From positions 1,361,942,393-1,362,006,392 of the forward strand of contig OY728130.1 in assembly GCA_963277665.1 (NCBI GenBank): 64,000 nt of DNA, given 5' to 3'. A program made the translations under genes and the position numbers. The notes below the pieces were generated by a model. That model was not told the origin of the DNA. It saw only the letters and a list, made by a program, of their open reading frames with translations, and did not search any database. This DNA is from Viscum album. Its lineage: Eukaryota > Streptophyta > Magnoliopsida > Santalales > Viscaceae. Below are positions 11,970 through 21,990 of the stretch, in pieces. The number at the start of each line of letters is the position of its first letter. Within the stretch, counting starts at the first letter, position 1.

Positions 11970-12400
11970 TATGATTAGAGGAATGATATGTGTCTACACC
12001 ACCTTTGGTGTGGTAATTATAGACATATGTTCTAGTTACTCTTTTATTTCCACCACTATATTTTGGATCTAGGAGATTCCGGTGGAGCCGTTAGCTCGAT
12101 ATTTATGGATAAATACAATTACGAGAGAGGATTCGAGGATTACACACTGGTGTCGGCAGTGTGAGATTACTCTAGAAGGTGATATCTTCGACTGGGATCT
12201 TTTAGTAGCAGCACTGAGGCCTTACGATGTCTTATTGGGTATGGACTTGTTATCCACAGTCCATGCTCAGATTAACTGTATTAGGCACAATGTGTTTTGT
12301 GTCTGCACCGATGGGACCAGGTTTTCTTTCACCAGAGAGAAGGGAACCTTTTTATCAGAGGATGGACTTACCCAGAAAAGGGTGAAGCCAATCAGGTATC
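11970..12400 (+). pseudogene. Aspartic protease pseudogene of gypsy copy 1
   Basis: The active-site region reads VIIDICSSYSFIS (GAC at 12022), where the family has D-T/S-G; the Gly is now Cys, so catalysis is lost. The downstream flank ([11 protein letters not shown], near 12225-12255) matches the C-terminal protease motif GMDWL. The open stretch 12082-12876 joins the end of protease to the start of RT, as in a single Pol polyprotein. Copy 2 shares the same DICSS change. Confidence 0.75.
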
Positions 12401-13420
12401 AGTTCTCTAGACATACCCTCAGAGCAGTAGATGTTGGATGTCTGAGCTATCCTTTAGTGGTGGGCCAGAATGCCGATGTCTTCCCTGATGATGTTTCCAG
12501 ACTTTATCCATGTCGAGAGATAGAATTTTACAGGGACCTGTACCCCAGGATGACACCAATATATACACAATCATATCAGATGGCTCCCACAGAGATCCAT
12601 GGGTTACAGGTACAGTTGGAGGACTTGGAGAGAAAAAGGTACATAAGGCCCAGCATTTCTCCATGGGCAGCCTTGATTTTGTTCACCAAGAAGGCAGATT
12701 GGAGTTTGAGACTCTATGTGGACTACCGATGCCTGAACCAGGTGACTGTGAAGAACAATTATACACTTTTGAGGATTGATGATCTTTTCGATCAGTTGAA
12801 GGGAGCTCGTTGTTTTTCAAAGATAGAACATAGATCAAGCTATCATCAACTCAGGGTAAGAGATGAGGATGTGTAGAAGACGGCCTTTAATGTTGGTATG
12901 GCCACTATGAGTTCTTTTTTATGACTTCTACAATGACCAATTCCCCAATAGTGTTCCCGGGACTCATGAACAGTATATTCTAGACATACCTCGATCACTT
13001 TGTGGTGGTCTTCATTGAAAAAATCATGATATACTCAGTGATGGAGAAGGATCATGCCTATCATCTACAGATAGTTCTGGATATGCTCCAAGGGCACCAG
13101 CTCTTTGGTAAGCTCTCAAAGTGACAGTTCTAGATACGAGAGGTCCACTTTCTAGTGAACTTTATCTTGGAGGTTGGAGTTGTAGTGGATCTAGCGAATA
13201 TAGAGTTTGTACATGCTTGGGAGCCACACAAGAGTTTGACCGAGGTGTGGAGTTTCCTTGGGTTGGCTAGATACTACCGGAGAATTGTTCCTGACTTTTC
13301 CAAAGTTGCGGCACCCTTTTCAGCATTGAAAAAGAAGGGAAACCATTCGTCTGTACAGAGAGATGCCAGCAGAGTTTCCTGGAGATGAGGTAAAGACTAA
13401 CAAGTGATACCATATTGAGG
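12401..13420 (+). pseudogene. Reverse transcriptase pseudogene of gypsy copy 1
   Basis: N-terminal RT blocks are clear in the open frame ending at 12876: [62 protein letters not shown] (12874-12876) sits where the family has a codon before KTAF, and another TAG at 12981-12983. The catalytic FIDD-type box reads FIEK (13011-13022), so both Asp are gone. The 3' part (VWSFLGLARYYRRIVPDFSK) is at 13155-13388. It is dead as a polymerase. Confidence 0.9.
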
Positions 13421-13830
13421 CTACTGGATAATGGAATTAGGTATGTAGCCTACTAAAATGAATCCGGGACTGGACTTGGGGGTGTCCTGAGGCAGATGCG
13501 AGTAGTGATCGCTTAAGGATCACGACATCTGAGGAAACATGAGCGAAAATACACTACCCATGGCCTAGAGTTAGTATTAGTGGTCTTTGCCTTGAAGGTG
13601 TGGAGACATTACTTGATGGGAAAATGTTTTATAGTCTACTATGATCACAAGAGTCTCAGCTATATCTTCTCTCAGAAGGACCTAAACCTGAGACAACGTT
13701 GATGGCTAGAGTTCCTTCGGGACTATGAATTTGAGATACTCTATACTTCTGGGTAGGGGAATGTGGTAGTAGATGCTCTTAGCAGTAGGTATGGTTTGCA
13801 GTTGATGAGTAAGGTGACAAAGTAGCTAGT
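13421..13830 (+). pseudogene. RNase H pseudogene of gypsy copy 1
   Basis: Motifs in order: [66 protein letters not shown]. The first catalytic Asp of the YCDAS-type motif is Asn (13457-13459) after a TAA. A TGA at 13700-13702 and a TAG at 13754-13756 are shared with copy 2. Confidence 0.85.
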
Positions 13831-15330
13831 CACGTTGCACATATCCTTCGTAGATAGAGATGGAGAAGCATACCTATAGTCTATGACATTTATTCCCTGA
13901 CTCCTTCAATGAGTCTGGGAGGAGTAGTTATGGGACATTGACTACGAGGCTCAATGTGCTCAGATATCCTTAGGACTGGAAACTTATAGACTTTATGAAG
14001 GTGGGGACCACATCATCCTCTTCAGAAAACATACCATGTTACCTATGGTTCTACGGGAGGAGGTGCTGAGTGAGTTTTATACGTCCCCTCTGGAGGTACA
14101 TCCGGGTGTGGAGAAGATGTACTAGGACCTCTAGCATCAATACTTGTGGCCTGAGGAGAAACAAGTAGTGGTTTATTTTGTTTATTGATGCTTCACTTGT
14201 CATCATGTGAAGGCATAGCATCAGGTTCCAGCAGGCTTATCACAGCCACTAGAGGTGTTAGTGTGGAATTTGGATGGAATCTCCATGGACTTTGTGACAG
14301 GGCTTCCACATATGTCAAGGGGACATGATTCCATCTGGGTGATTGTTAACTGACTCACCATGTTGGCCCACTTCCTACCTATCTGAGAGTTGGGATCAAT
14401 AGGGGATTGGGAATCCACTACATACAAGAGATTTTACAACTTCATGGGGTGACATCAATGATTGTCTCTAGACATGACACACGATTTACTTTCGAGTTGT
14501 GGCAGGGATTAAATGAGGCATTCGTGACTCAGCTACATTTGAGCACTACCTTTTATCCTCAAACTTATGGTCAGACAGAGCGGACCATACAGACCCTAAA
14601 GGATATGCTTCGTGCTTACGTCCTAGATTTTTGTTGCACTTAGGACGATCACTTTCTTTTGATGGAGTTCGCATACAACAACATCTATCACTCCACCATC
14701 TTTGTGGAACCATTCGAGGTCCTATACGGTCGACATTGTAGATAAAATCTATGATGGACGGACCTAGGGGAGTTAGAACTTATGGGTCCATAGTTGGTAA
14801 GAGATAGCACTAAGAAGGTGTAGATCATCTAGGAATGGATGAAAATTGTGCATAGAAGATAGAAGTCTTATGATGATAGGATATGGAGACCTTTGGGTTT
14901 CCAGGAGGGGGACCACATATTTTTGTGAGTCTCTCCTCAATGAGTACTACAGATATTTGGCCGAGGCTGTAAGTTATCGTCAAGGTTTATCAGACCATTT
15001 CTGATACTTCAAGGGATTGGATAGGTGGAATACCACATGGAACTTCCACCGTAGTTAGAGAGGGTGCATGACGTCGTCCACATATCCCATCTGAGGAGAT
15101 ACGGGCATGACCCATCTCACACCATCGACTATAGCGAGCTGGACTTCGATGATGGGGAGATGTTTATGGAGGTTCCATTGGAGATTGAGGATTGACCGGA
15201 ATGGGTCATTCATGGGCGGTTGATACCTCTGGTGCGTTTTCACTAGCAGCACATGAACCTCAACGAGAGAACTTAGGGGAAGGTGGCTCAGATTCGTGCT
15301 CAGTACCCCTATTTGTTTTCTTATTCTATA
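13831..15330 (+). pseudogene. Integrase pseudogene of gypsy copy 1
   Basis: The HHCC zinc domain is seen as HPGVEKMY...CFTCHHVKA (14100-14220) with stops. The core has [11 protein letters not shown] with the first Asp kept (14288-14290). The second catalytic Asp of the SDRD block is changed (SRHDTRF, near 14467). QTYGQTERTIQTLKDMLR keeps the Glu (14578-14580). The C-terminal part (GDHIFL..., VHISHLRRYGHDPSHTI) runs to about 15330, without a clear chromodomain by eye. Frameshifts and stops are frequent. Confidence 0.85.
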
Positions 15331-15360
15331 TTGTGGCTTTCAGGGAAAAGAATACCTATG

Positions 15361-15370
15361 GTGGGGAGAA
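15361..15370 (+). other. Polypurine tract of gypsy copy 1
   Basis: GTGGGGAGAA immediately before the 3' LTR start TGTAAAAACCC, the position expected for the plus-strand primer. Its copy 2 counterpart has decayed. Confidence 0.75.
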
Positions 15371-15865
15371 TGTAAAAACCCAGAGTTTCCATGTGATTTT
15401 TTTAAATTATATGGAATTATTACGTGTCTACTAAAATTGAAGGCACGTTATTCTGAGGCCTGGTGTGCCCAGAATGAATTTTTGAACCTTTTTTTACGGT
15501 ACGTTCAGTAAACGCATGAGCAGCATTTTATAAATTATGAATCCGTGCTCGGATTAAAAATATGAGGGCATCATTGAATCCGTAGCACTTGGATTTTCTT
15601 AAGGGAGGGTTCACATTGACTGAAGTAGGTCTGGAGAAAAATTTATGTTTTTGGACTTTTTAAAGAGTAATAAAAATAACCTAGTTTTTTTTTATTTTCT
15701 ATATTATTCTCTAACGGACAAGCGGAGTGTGGGACCAACGATGTGTCAACCTAATAAATGGATTGACCCATAAATATATATAATAGATACATTTGGGAAT
15801 TAAGAAAGTTCCTAATTAATGAGCCTCCATTAAATCTCAACATTGTTACTTACCCTCCCCACTCA

Positions 15866-15874
15866 TATTTATAT
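15866..15874 (+). promoter_or_regulatory. Likely TATA box, 3' LTR of gypsy copy 1
   Basis: TATTTATAT at the position aligned with 7889, again preceded by a pyrimidine tract (CCCTCCCC). Confidence 0.45.
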
Positions 15875-16679
15875 GGAGCTTGACTAGAGGTATCATCCCT
15901 TCTTTTCCAAGAAATGAAGTGCTAAAAAAGTGATGAGATGCCAAAATCATGGAATATGGAGCTCGTTCAAGAGATCTGTGATGAGCAACACTGAAACCCC
16001 AAACCAGAAATCGATGATCGAGTGATGTCATTGGAGGCTAGTTGAGGGGGACGACAAACACCGACCACTTCCAAAAATGTTCACTCACCATCTTTCATGA
16101 TGTAGGGATTTGATTCATGTTTAATTCAAGCAATTCTTTGGAAGCCCTTTATCCTCCATCAGGATTACGTGCTAAAACATAGGGCATAGGCATAACGAAC
16201 CCGGCCCGGACCCACCGCCACTTTGCTAGCCTTGCGCCCTCGGTGGAAGATCGATGGCGCGGCGGCATCGACTGGCTATGCAGGACGCAACACCATGACG
16301 CACGCCGCAAGAGGATACCATGACACTATATCGCGGCAGTCCATGGGGTGGCTAGAACCAGTCGACTGCGGAGGATCTGTTGCGTTCCATCGCATGCTGA
16401 CATTGAGTAAGGCGATACAGTTTGTCATCCGCAGCAGTCAGAGAAGGCTTCTCACACATTGGTCGACCGCGGATGTGGAGGCGACAAGACCAGAGAGCCC
16501 CCAGTATGAAGAGGCTCGCAGATACAGCCACCATGGTGGTAGAACCCATGCCTCCAGTGGGTACCACGGTGACTGGGAGACACCCACGTGGCGCCGCTGT
16601 TTCACAAATCCTAACGGCCTCTGGGACATTCAGGACACTGGGGGGAAACACCCCCCCCCCTTTGCCAGCATAGGCGGAC

Positions 16680-16990
16680 AGTTGGTCGTGCCCCCTTTCA
16701 GGCCAGGTGGCCTGCCTAGCATGCCGCTTTCCCAGTGGGTTGTGTGCCTAGCAAGACGGGCCCCCCATTGTAGTTCCGACTAGTGGGCTAGGCTGCCCCC
16801 TTGCTGGTTAGGCTGCCCCTTTGTAAGCTCGGCCGCCCTTGCTGGCCGCCCTGTGCAGGCCACCGCCTTTGGCTATCAGGGCACCCTTTGCGGGCCAGGC
16901 CAGACCTTGGCCCAATGGGCCAAGTCTATAGTGGCCCAACTCAGATCGGGTCAGGCCAGGTCGGACCGGACCCGGGGCCAATCGGACCCA
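16680..16990. repeat. GC-rich degenerate repeat in 3' LTR
   Basis: Counterpart of 8700-8960. Repeated GGCTGCCCC-type blocks, preceded by a C10 run at 16651-16660. Open frames at 16223-17146 on both strands arise from this composition. Confidence 0.65.
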
Positions 16991-17380
16991 GAAACACTTA
17001 AAGTGCCATATATTGAGAACAAAAGTTTGTTTAACGAACTGTTTATGGGGTTGGGATCCTTGGATCGAGTTAGTCCTTTGGGTATAATCCACGTGAGTTT
17101 TGTAGAATGTTGGATTATGGCAAGGTTGGATTGAACCTAAATCCAACTAGGCCCTCAGAACTAAAAAGCTTATAACTTGCTGACCGAGCGTCTGATTGAT
17201 GCGCCGTCTATCATTTTGGAACCCGTACGACAAATAGGGCCTTTGGGTTTCCAATTTTTGGAGCATAGTGAAGGTTGAGGTATGACAGATATCTCGAGGG
17301 TTAGATTCTACGAAACTCGAGTACACTGGGTATGAGGAATTCCGTGGTAGGCTGTAACGTGAAGAAAGAACATTGATCCT

Positions 17381-17558
17381 GTGTGACACTGACTCCACAT
17401 GAGGAGAGACACAAACTGAGAACTAGGCTGAGAAGATCTCCTGAAACTACTTGCATGTCTCGACCGATACTCCCCCTCTAGCCATGCTGGAATAGAGCTC
17501 GTTAGCCCATTCACATTGAAAAAATAGGTGTGACACTGACTCCACATGAGGAGAGACA
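17381..17558. repeat. 31-bp direct repeat at LTR/LINE junction
   Basis: A perfect 31-base direct repeat starts GTGTGACACTGACTCCACAT at 17381 and again at 17528, flanking 116 bases of LINE sequence. Its first five bases (GTGTG) are shared with the gypsy LTR motif at the breakpoint. It looks like a local duplication made when the junction formed. Confidence 0.85.
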
Positions 17559-18429
17559 GAAAAAAAACATATCGAGCCCATCTGAACCCCCTTTTTATGG
17601 ACATTGTATCAGTAGGAAGAGTAGAATTGGTTTCATGCCAAACCAAAAGACCAAACTTAGTTGGAATCTCTTTCCACCACAAATGCACCCCCATCTCATC
17701 CCAAACCCTATCCTGGTGGATCAGAAGGAGAAAATATCTCCCATTTAAATGCCCCAACTCTGCCTCTATAAAATAATATCTATCCTCTTCCTCCAAGAGG
17801 GTAATTTCCTTGAAATACTGTAACTGGTCCCTGTTTAGAATGGTTTCCAAGAGCCCAGGGTAAGTGGATGCCTCCTTCCCAGAGAAATCAGGAACCTGAC
17901 AATATGGAAAATAGAGTCTCTCCCCAATCCAATTGTCCCTCCATAAGATGACATTCCATTGTCCCAGAATCCACCTGCCAGAATCCGGAAGAATCTCCAA
18001 TTAGGACCTGATAGCTTTTCCCAATCTGGAATTATTTCTGATCTCCCACTTCTCCCAGTTGTTTCCATAATTCTTGCTAATGTCATGTTCATGCATCAAT
18101 CTCCCCTCCAAAAAATTACAATCAAGCATATCTTGCATAGATTGCATGGCAACGTAAATGTACCTCAAGCTTACACCACCCTCCTCCACTGGTTTAGCCA
18201 TCCGAGACCAAGCATCCCAATGGGACCTGCCCAAAAAATTATCATCCCAAATGATATGGTTCATTACCTTCTCCATCACTGCAATTGTCCCCTTTGTAGG
18301 AGTAATAATATATAACACATGCATAGGAATGGAAGAGACCACACTATTGATCAAAGTCACCCTTCCTCAAAAGGAAAGAAACATGTTCTTACAATTCAAG
18401 ATTATCCTATAAATTTTTCTACGAAGATC

Positions 18430-19340
18430 CTAAAAGAATACCTTATTCACCCGTCCCTTCGAAATAGGCACCCGAAGATATGTCATCAGAAACTGCTTCC
18501 GATTTATTCGCAGAATGTATTGTATTCCCTGATATCTTCTCCGTGAACAATTATTGGAGATAAACACATTAATTTTACGAGAATTCACCTACTGACCACT
18601 TACGCTTTAATAAATTAACATTAGGTGCATTAAATTAGCCAAGGCAGATCTCTTGGCATTAAAAAAATGAGAATATCATCAGTAAACATAATATGAGAGC
18701 AAACATTCTGAAACATTAACCCGATAAGGCCAAATCTTCATGATCCTGAAACAAATTTGTAAATTCTAAGATAGAGCTTCCTGAGCAAGGAGGAATAAGG
18801 AAGGGGAATGTTGATCTCCTTTCCTAATTCCTCTCATGCTTTTGATGAAGCCAAAGATATTCCCCAATAGAAAAATGGACAGCCAAGAGGATGAAAAGGA
18901 TCGAACGAACAAATCATAAACCCCTTCCTAAAAACCCATCTTTCTCATCAACTGGAGAATGAAGCTCTATTCCAAATTGTCATAATCTTTATCCATGTTC
19001 ACCTGAATAATAAAATTGGACCCAATTAACTTTCTATCAATATTAGCTAATAACTCCTAAGCCACTCCCACTGCCCCTTGTATGCCTCTTCCTTGGATAA
19101 AGCTTTGTTGTTCTTGGGAAATAATCTTTGGGAGCATATTACTTATTCTCCTAGCAATAATATATGCCAAGATTTTATAAGATACATTGCAGTGGAAAAT
19201 TGGTCCAAACCGGCTGAGAGAACAAGGTTCTTTCCCATTAGGAATCAAAGCCACTCTAGATGCACAGGAACCACTGTTGATGGTACCTCCTTTGATGAAA
19301 TCAATCATGACCTCAATCACACAAGGACCCACAAGCTCAC
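18430..19340 (-). pseudogene. LINE reverse transcriptase pseudogene
   Basis: Upstream RT blocks are at 19057-19332: RVALIPNGKEP, FGPIFHCNVSYKILAYIIARR and IISQEQQSFIQGRGI, matching the ALIPK, FRPISLCNVxYKI and SxxQxAFIxGR motifs of plant L1 elements. The catalytic box reads FTDDILIF (FTDD at 18675-18686), keeping both Asp but with Thr for Ala. The thumb region (GRVTLINSVVSSIPMHVLY) follows at 18300-18360. Stops and frameshifts separate the blocks. Confidence 0.9.
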
Positions 19341-20159
19341 AGTTTGTGTCATAAAAATAGTAGGGAATCCATCCGGTCCCGATGCACTATCCAAGGGAAA
19401 ATTACGAACCACCTCCCATATCTCACTCTAATATGGTAGGGATGTTAATCCTTCATTATCCTTAGAGTTAACCCTCCATGCAATGTTCTCCATAAAAGCT
19501 TATTGATCAATCCATAACTCCTAGTCACCTGTACTTTTCTAATTCTCACCTTTCAATAGTCGTTCAAAGTGGTCTAGAGCCAGATTTCCAGCAACATTGA
19601 TGTTAGAAGAGAAGGAATCGTCCACCAGCTTGACATTGATTTTAGCATTCTGCCTTTCTTTTATACAGGCACGGAAGAAGCAGGTATTTCTATCCCCTTC
19701 TTTGTGCCACCTGATTCTAGCACACTGCTTATAACCCTTCTCAACCTCTAACAATATTTGAGTTAAGGTCGCCCGTTTATTGCATAATAAAATGAAGGAT
19801 TCATCCTCCCACCTTTATAGCAGCGAGTCTTCTAAACCTTAAATATATTTTTGAAGCAACTTGATAGGGTCATTTGATGTTGGATGATCCACAAACCATT
19901 TGAAGATATCAGGTTTCAGTATTTTGAGACATCTAAACGAACCAACCCAATCCCTTCTATCTGTTTCCTGAACCCAAGACTCCCACTTCATTTGAATGAA
20001 ACCTTCCCTGCTATGCCAATCCATCAAATATAAAAAACCTATGTAGTCATGGTTCCCCTGAACAAGATTCACCAGAATTAGAGAATGGTCCGAAAGGACC
20101 TGGGAAAGATGAACAACTTAGGCCCTTGAGAAATAATCTAGCCATTGAATATTAGAAAA

Positions 20160-20530
20160 TCATCTATCCAGTCTACACCATATCCTATTTCCTCTTTTAA
20201 AAATATTGCGCCAGGTAAATTTACTCCCACTAAAGCCCAAATCTAACAAAATATTGCTAGAAATAAAGTATTTAATATCAAGAAGACTTTTTTTAAACAA
20301 CGACGCCCCTCCCCTCTTCTCTGAAATGTCAGATAGTGCATTGAACTCCCTGCCCACAAACCAGTGTAAATCCGTTGCAGCAAAGGATCCAAGATAATCT
20401 CATATCTCCCTTCTAATTAAAACATCACAGCTAGCATAGACAAAAGAAAATAAAATATAAGAACCTCTAAATCCCAGCTTTACCATGATACATTGCTCAT
20501 GCACCTGCATCAACTCCACCTAAATTTAGT
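20160..20530 (-). pseudogene. LINE endonuclease fragment
   Basis: An AP-type endonuclease piece on the minus strand. Near the right edge SYILFSFVYASCDVLIRR matches the family block before the GDFN motif, which here reads GREFNAL. SGSKFTWRN and IWCRLDR match the FTWxN and RLDR motifs near the domain end. The first part of the domain is missing. Confidence 0.8.
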
Positions 20531-20589
20531 TCTTCCAAAATAAAACAACCAAAACAATAATTGCAAATGGTTTAGGTAAATTAGGATTC

Positions 20590-21990
20590 ACTTCTTCTAT
20601 TGTATGACTAAATTAAAACTTCATTTTTTAAAAACATATTTGATTAATTGATAATTATTATCAATGTTCATAGATCATGAATTTTAACCTTTTTTTGTTG
20701 AAGGACTGATATTTGTTTTACTATCACAATAAATAGGTAGACATAACATCACCTATATATTGATATTTTCTCGTTGTGTTCCCATCCAATCTAGTTGTGA
20801 TGTGTATATAGTGGTAGCCATAAAATATTATTTATAAGATATCAATTTTATTGAATGTTGTTTCATATCATTCTACAATACACACCTATCCCTTAGGAAT
20901 AAAATTTCACCAGATATACATCATTGATCATCAATGTTTACATAATAAATTTATCTATATAACCAAACAAATCAACCAATCATTTGATTCCATATCTTTG
21001 TCTAAAATTTATTATGACTTTAATATACATAAAAATCCTCTTTCCAATAATTAAATTATACTCCTTTGGTGACTTTTGATACTTAGATCAAAGTAAAACA
21101 CCATTGAAAATATCCAACCTTAAAGATATTGAGTATAACAAAAATCCCATAAACATCATAAATTATCATGTATCTAATTCCCTTCTATCCATATATTTAT
21201 AAATAATTGTACTTAAAAAAATGGGAGAAAAAATATTATTTGAATCCAATATGCCAAATATATATAGGATCTATTTAAAATATATCTTTTTATAAAAGAT
21301 ATTTTATTTTTCCTTTCATATATTTGTAAAAAACTAAATAAATCATCTCACAGAGCATGGAAAATTCCAAAAAAAAATCATTTCTAATAAAATTCTTCAT
21401 TTTTTTAAAAAATTAATAATAAAAATAATATTATAAACATAAATAAATATAACGGGATATATTAATTCTCAATCATTGATGTAGAATTTTGTTTTCACTA
21501 TTTGTTTATTAAATTTCAACTTTTTGAAGCAGTCATCTAGCTTGGAATACCGATCTCATGGATATTGTTTCAAACCTTCTAAATACTAATTTAAAGTTCA
21601 AATATAATTAAATTATTCACTAAAAAATATATATGTTTTTCCATATAAACCTCTTATTCTAATTCGCCATTGTGAAAGGAAGACTTGATATCCATTTGAA
21701 ATATTATTTGTTTACTTTAAGTTACATTAAAGTAAAAAATTTAATGATTCATCAACCTTACATCAATGAAAATATGTCATAAAATAAATTCCATCTAATT
21801 GAGAGTAACATTAACACACAATAATTTCTATATTTCTTACAACTGACCATTTTTTGTTAAATTTATTCAGGAATACCTAATTTGTTTCAATTAAATTATT
21901 ATTTTCATTCATGGGTACCAACTCTAAATTTTCATTAATCTCCATACGATCAAATTATTATTTTATAGAGTCAATACACTATCTATATGT
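20590..21990 (-). pseudogene. Ty1/copia pol remnant B (RT-RNase H)
   Basis: Minus strand, many stops. Reading 5' to 3': an RT start resembling NxTWELVP (MEINENLELVP, about 21940); MDIKSSFHNGELE*EVYMEK (21634-21698), matching the copia block MDVKTAFLNG; a degraded YVDD area near 21450; the RNase H start CISGEILFLRDR near 20900; and YCDSKTNIS (CDSK at 20717-20728). It ends just before the ADxLTK region, where the LINE begins. It was the Pol polyprotein of a copia element and is now non-functional. Confidence 0.85.

Larger units (their letters stand above)
7398..17385 (+). mobile_element. Ty3/gypsy retrotransposon copy 1 (defective, 3'-truncated)
   Basis: Order: 5' LTR, initiator-Met primer-binding site, gag, protease, RT, RNase H, integrase, polypurine tract, partial 3' LTR. 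The RT-RH-INT order is that of Ty3/gypsy. Motifs in RT, RNase H and integrase resemble Tekay/Del-type chromoviruses, but no phylogeny was possible. Coding parts are broken by many stops and frameshifts and catalytic residues are lost, so it is inactive. The 3' LTR breaks at 17385, where LINE-derived sequence begins. Closest relative in the window is copy 2 at 31454. Confidence 0.9.
15371..17385 (+). repeat. 3' LTR of gypsy copy 1 (truncated)
   Basis: Begins TGTAAAAACCCAGAG and follows the 5' LTR through the promoter zone and the GC-rich block, then breaks at the first GATCCTGTGTG unit. The missing 3' third includes the 31-bp minisatellite. It is clearly closer to copy 2's 3' LTR (39392 on) than to its own 5' LTR. 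Confidence 0.85.
17386..20530 (-). mobile_element. L1-type LINE remnant (5'-truncated, minus)
   Basis: Minus-strand translation in broken frames follows a plant L1 ORF2: endonuclease part (20160-20530), linker, reverse transcriptase (about 18430-19340), then the C-terminal Cys/His-rich region (about 17400-17640). The endonuclease start is absent, so the 5' end is missing and copia-derived sequence follows. No poly(A) tail or target-site duplication was found, because the left edge is a breakpoint in the gypsy LTR. Frameshifts and stops throughout show it is inactive. Confidence 0.9.

Noticed and set aside
20851..21054. Plus-strand 67-residue frame
   Set aside because: It is antisense to the copia RNase H remnant, whose motifs are clear on the minus strand.
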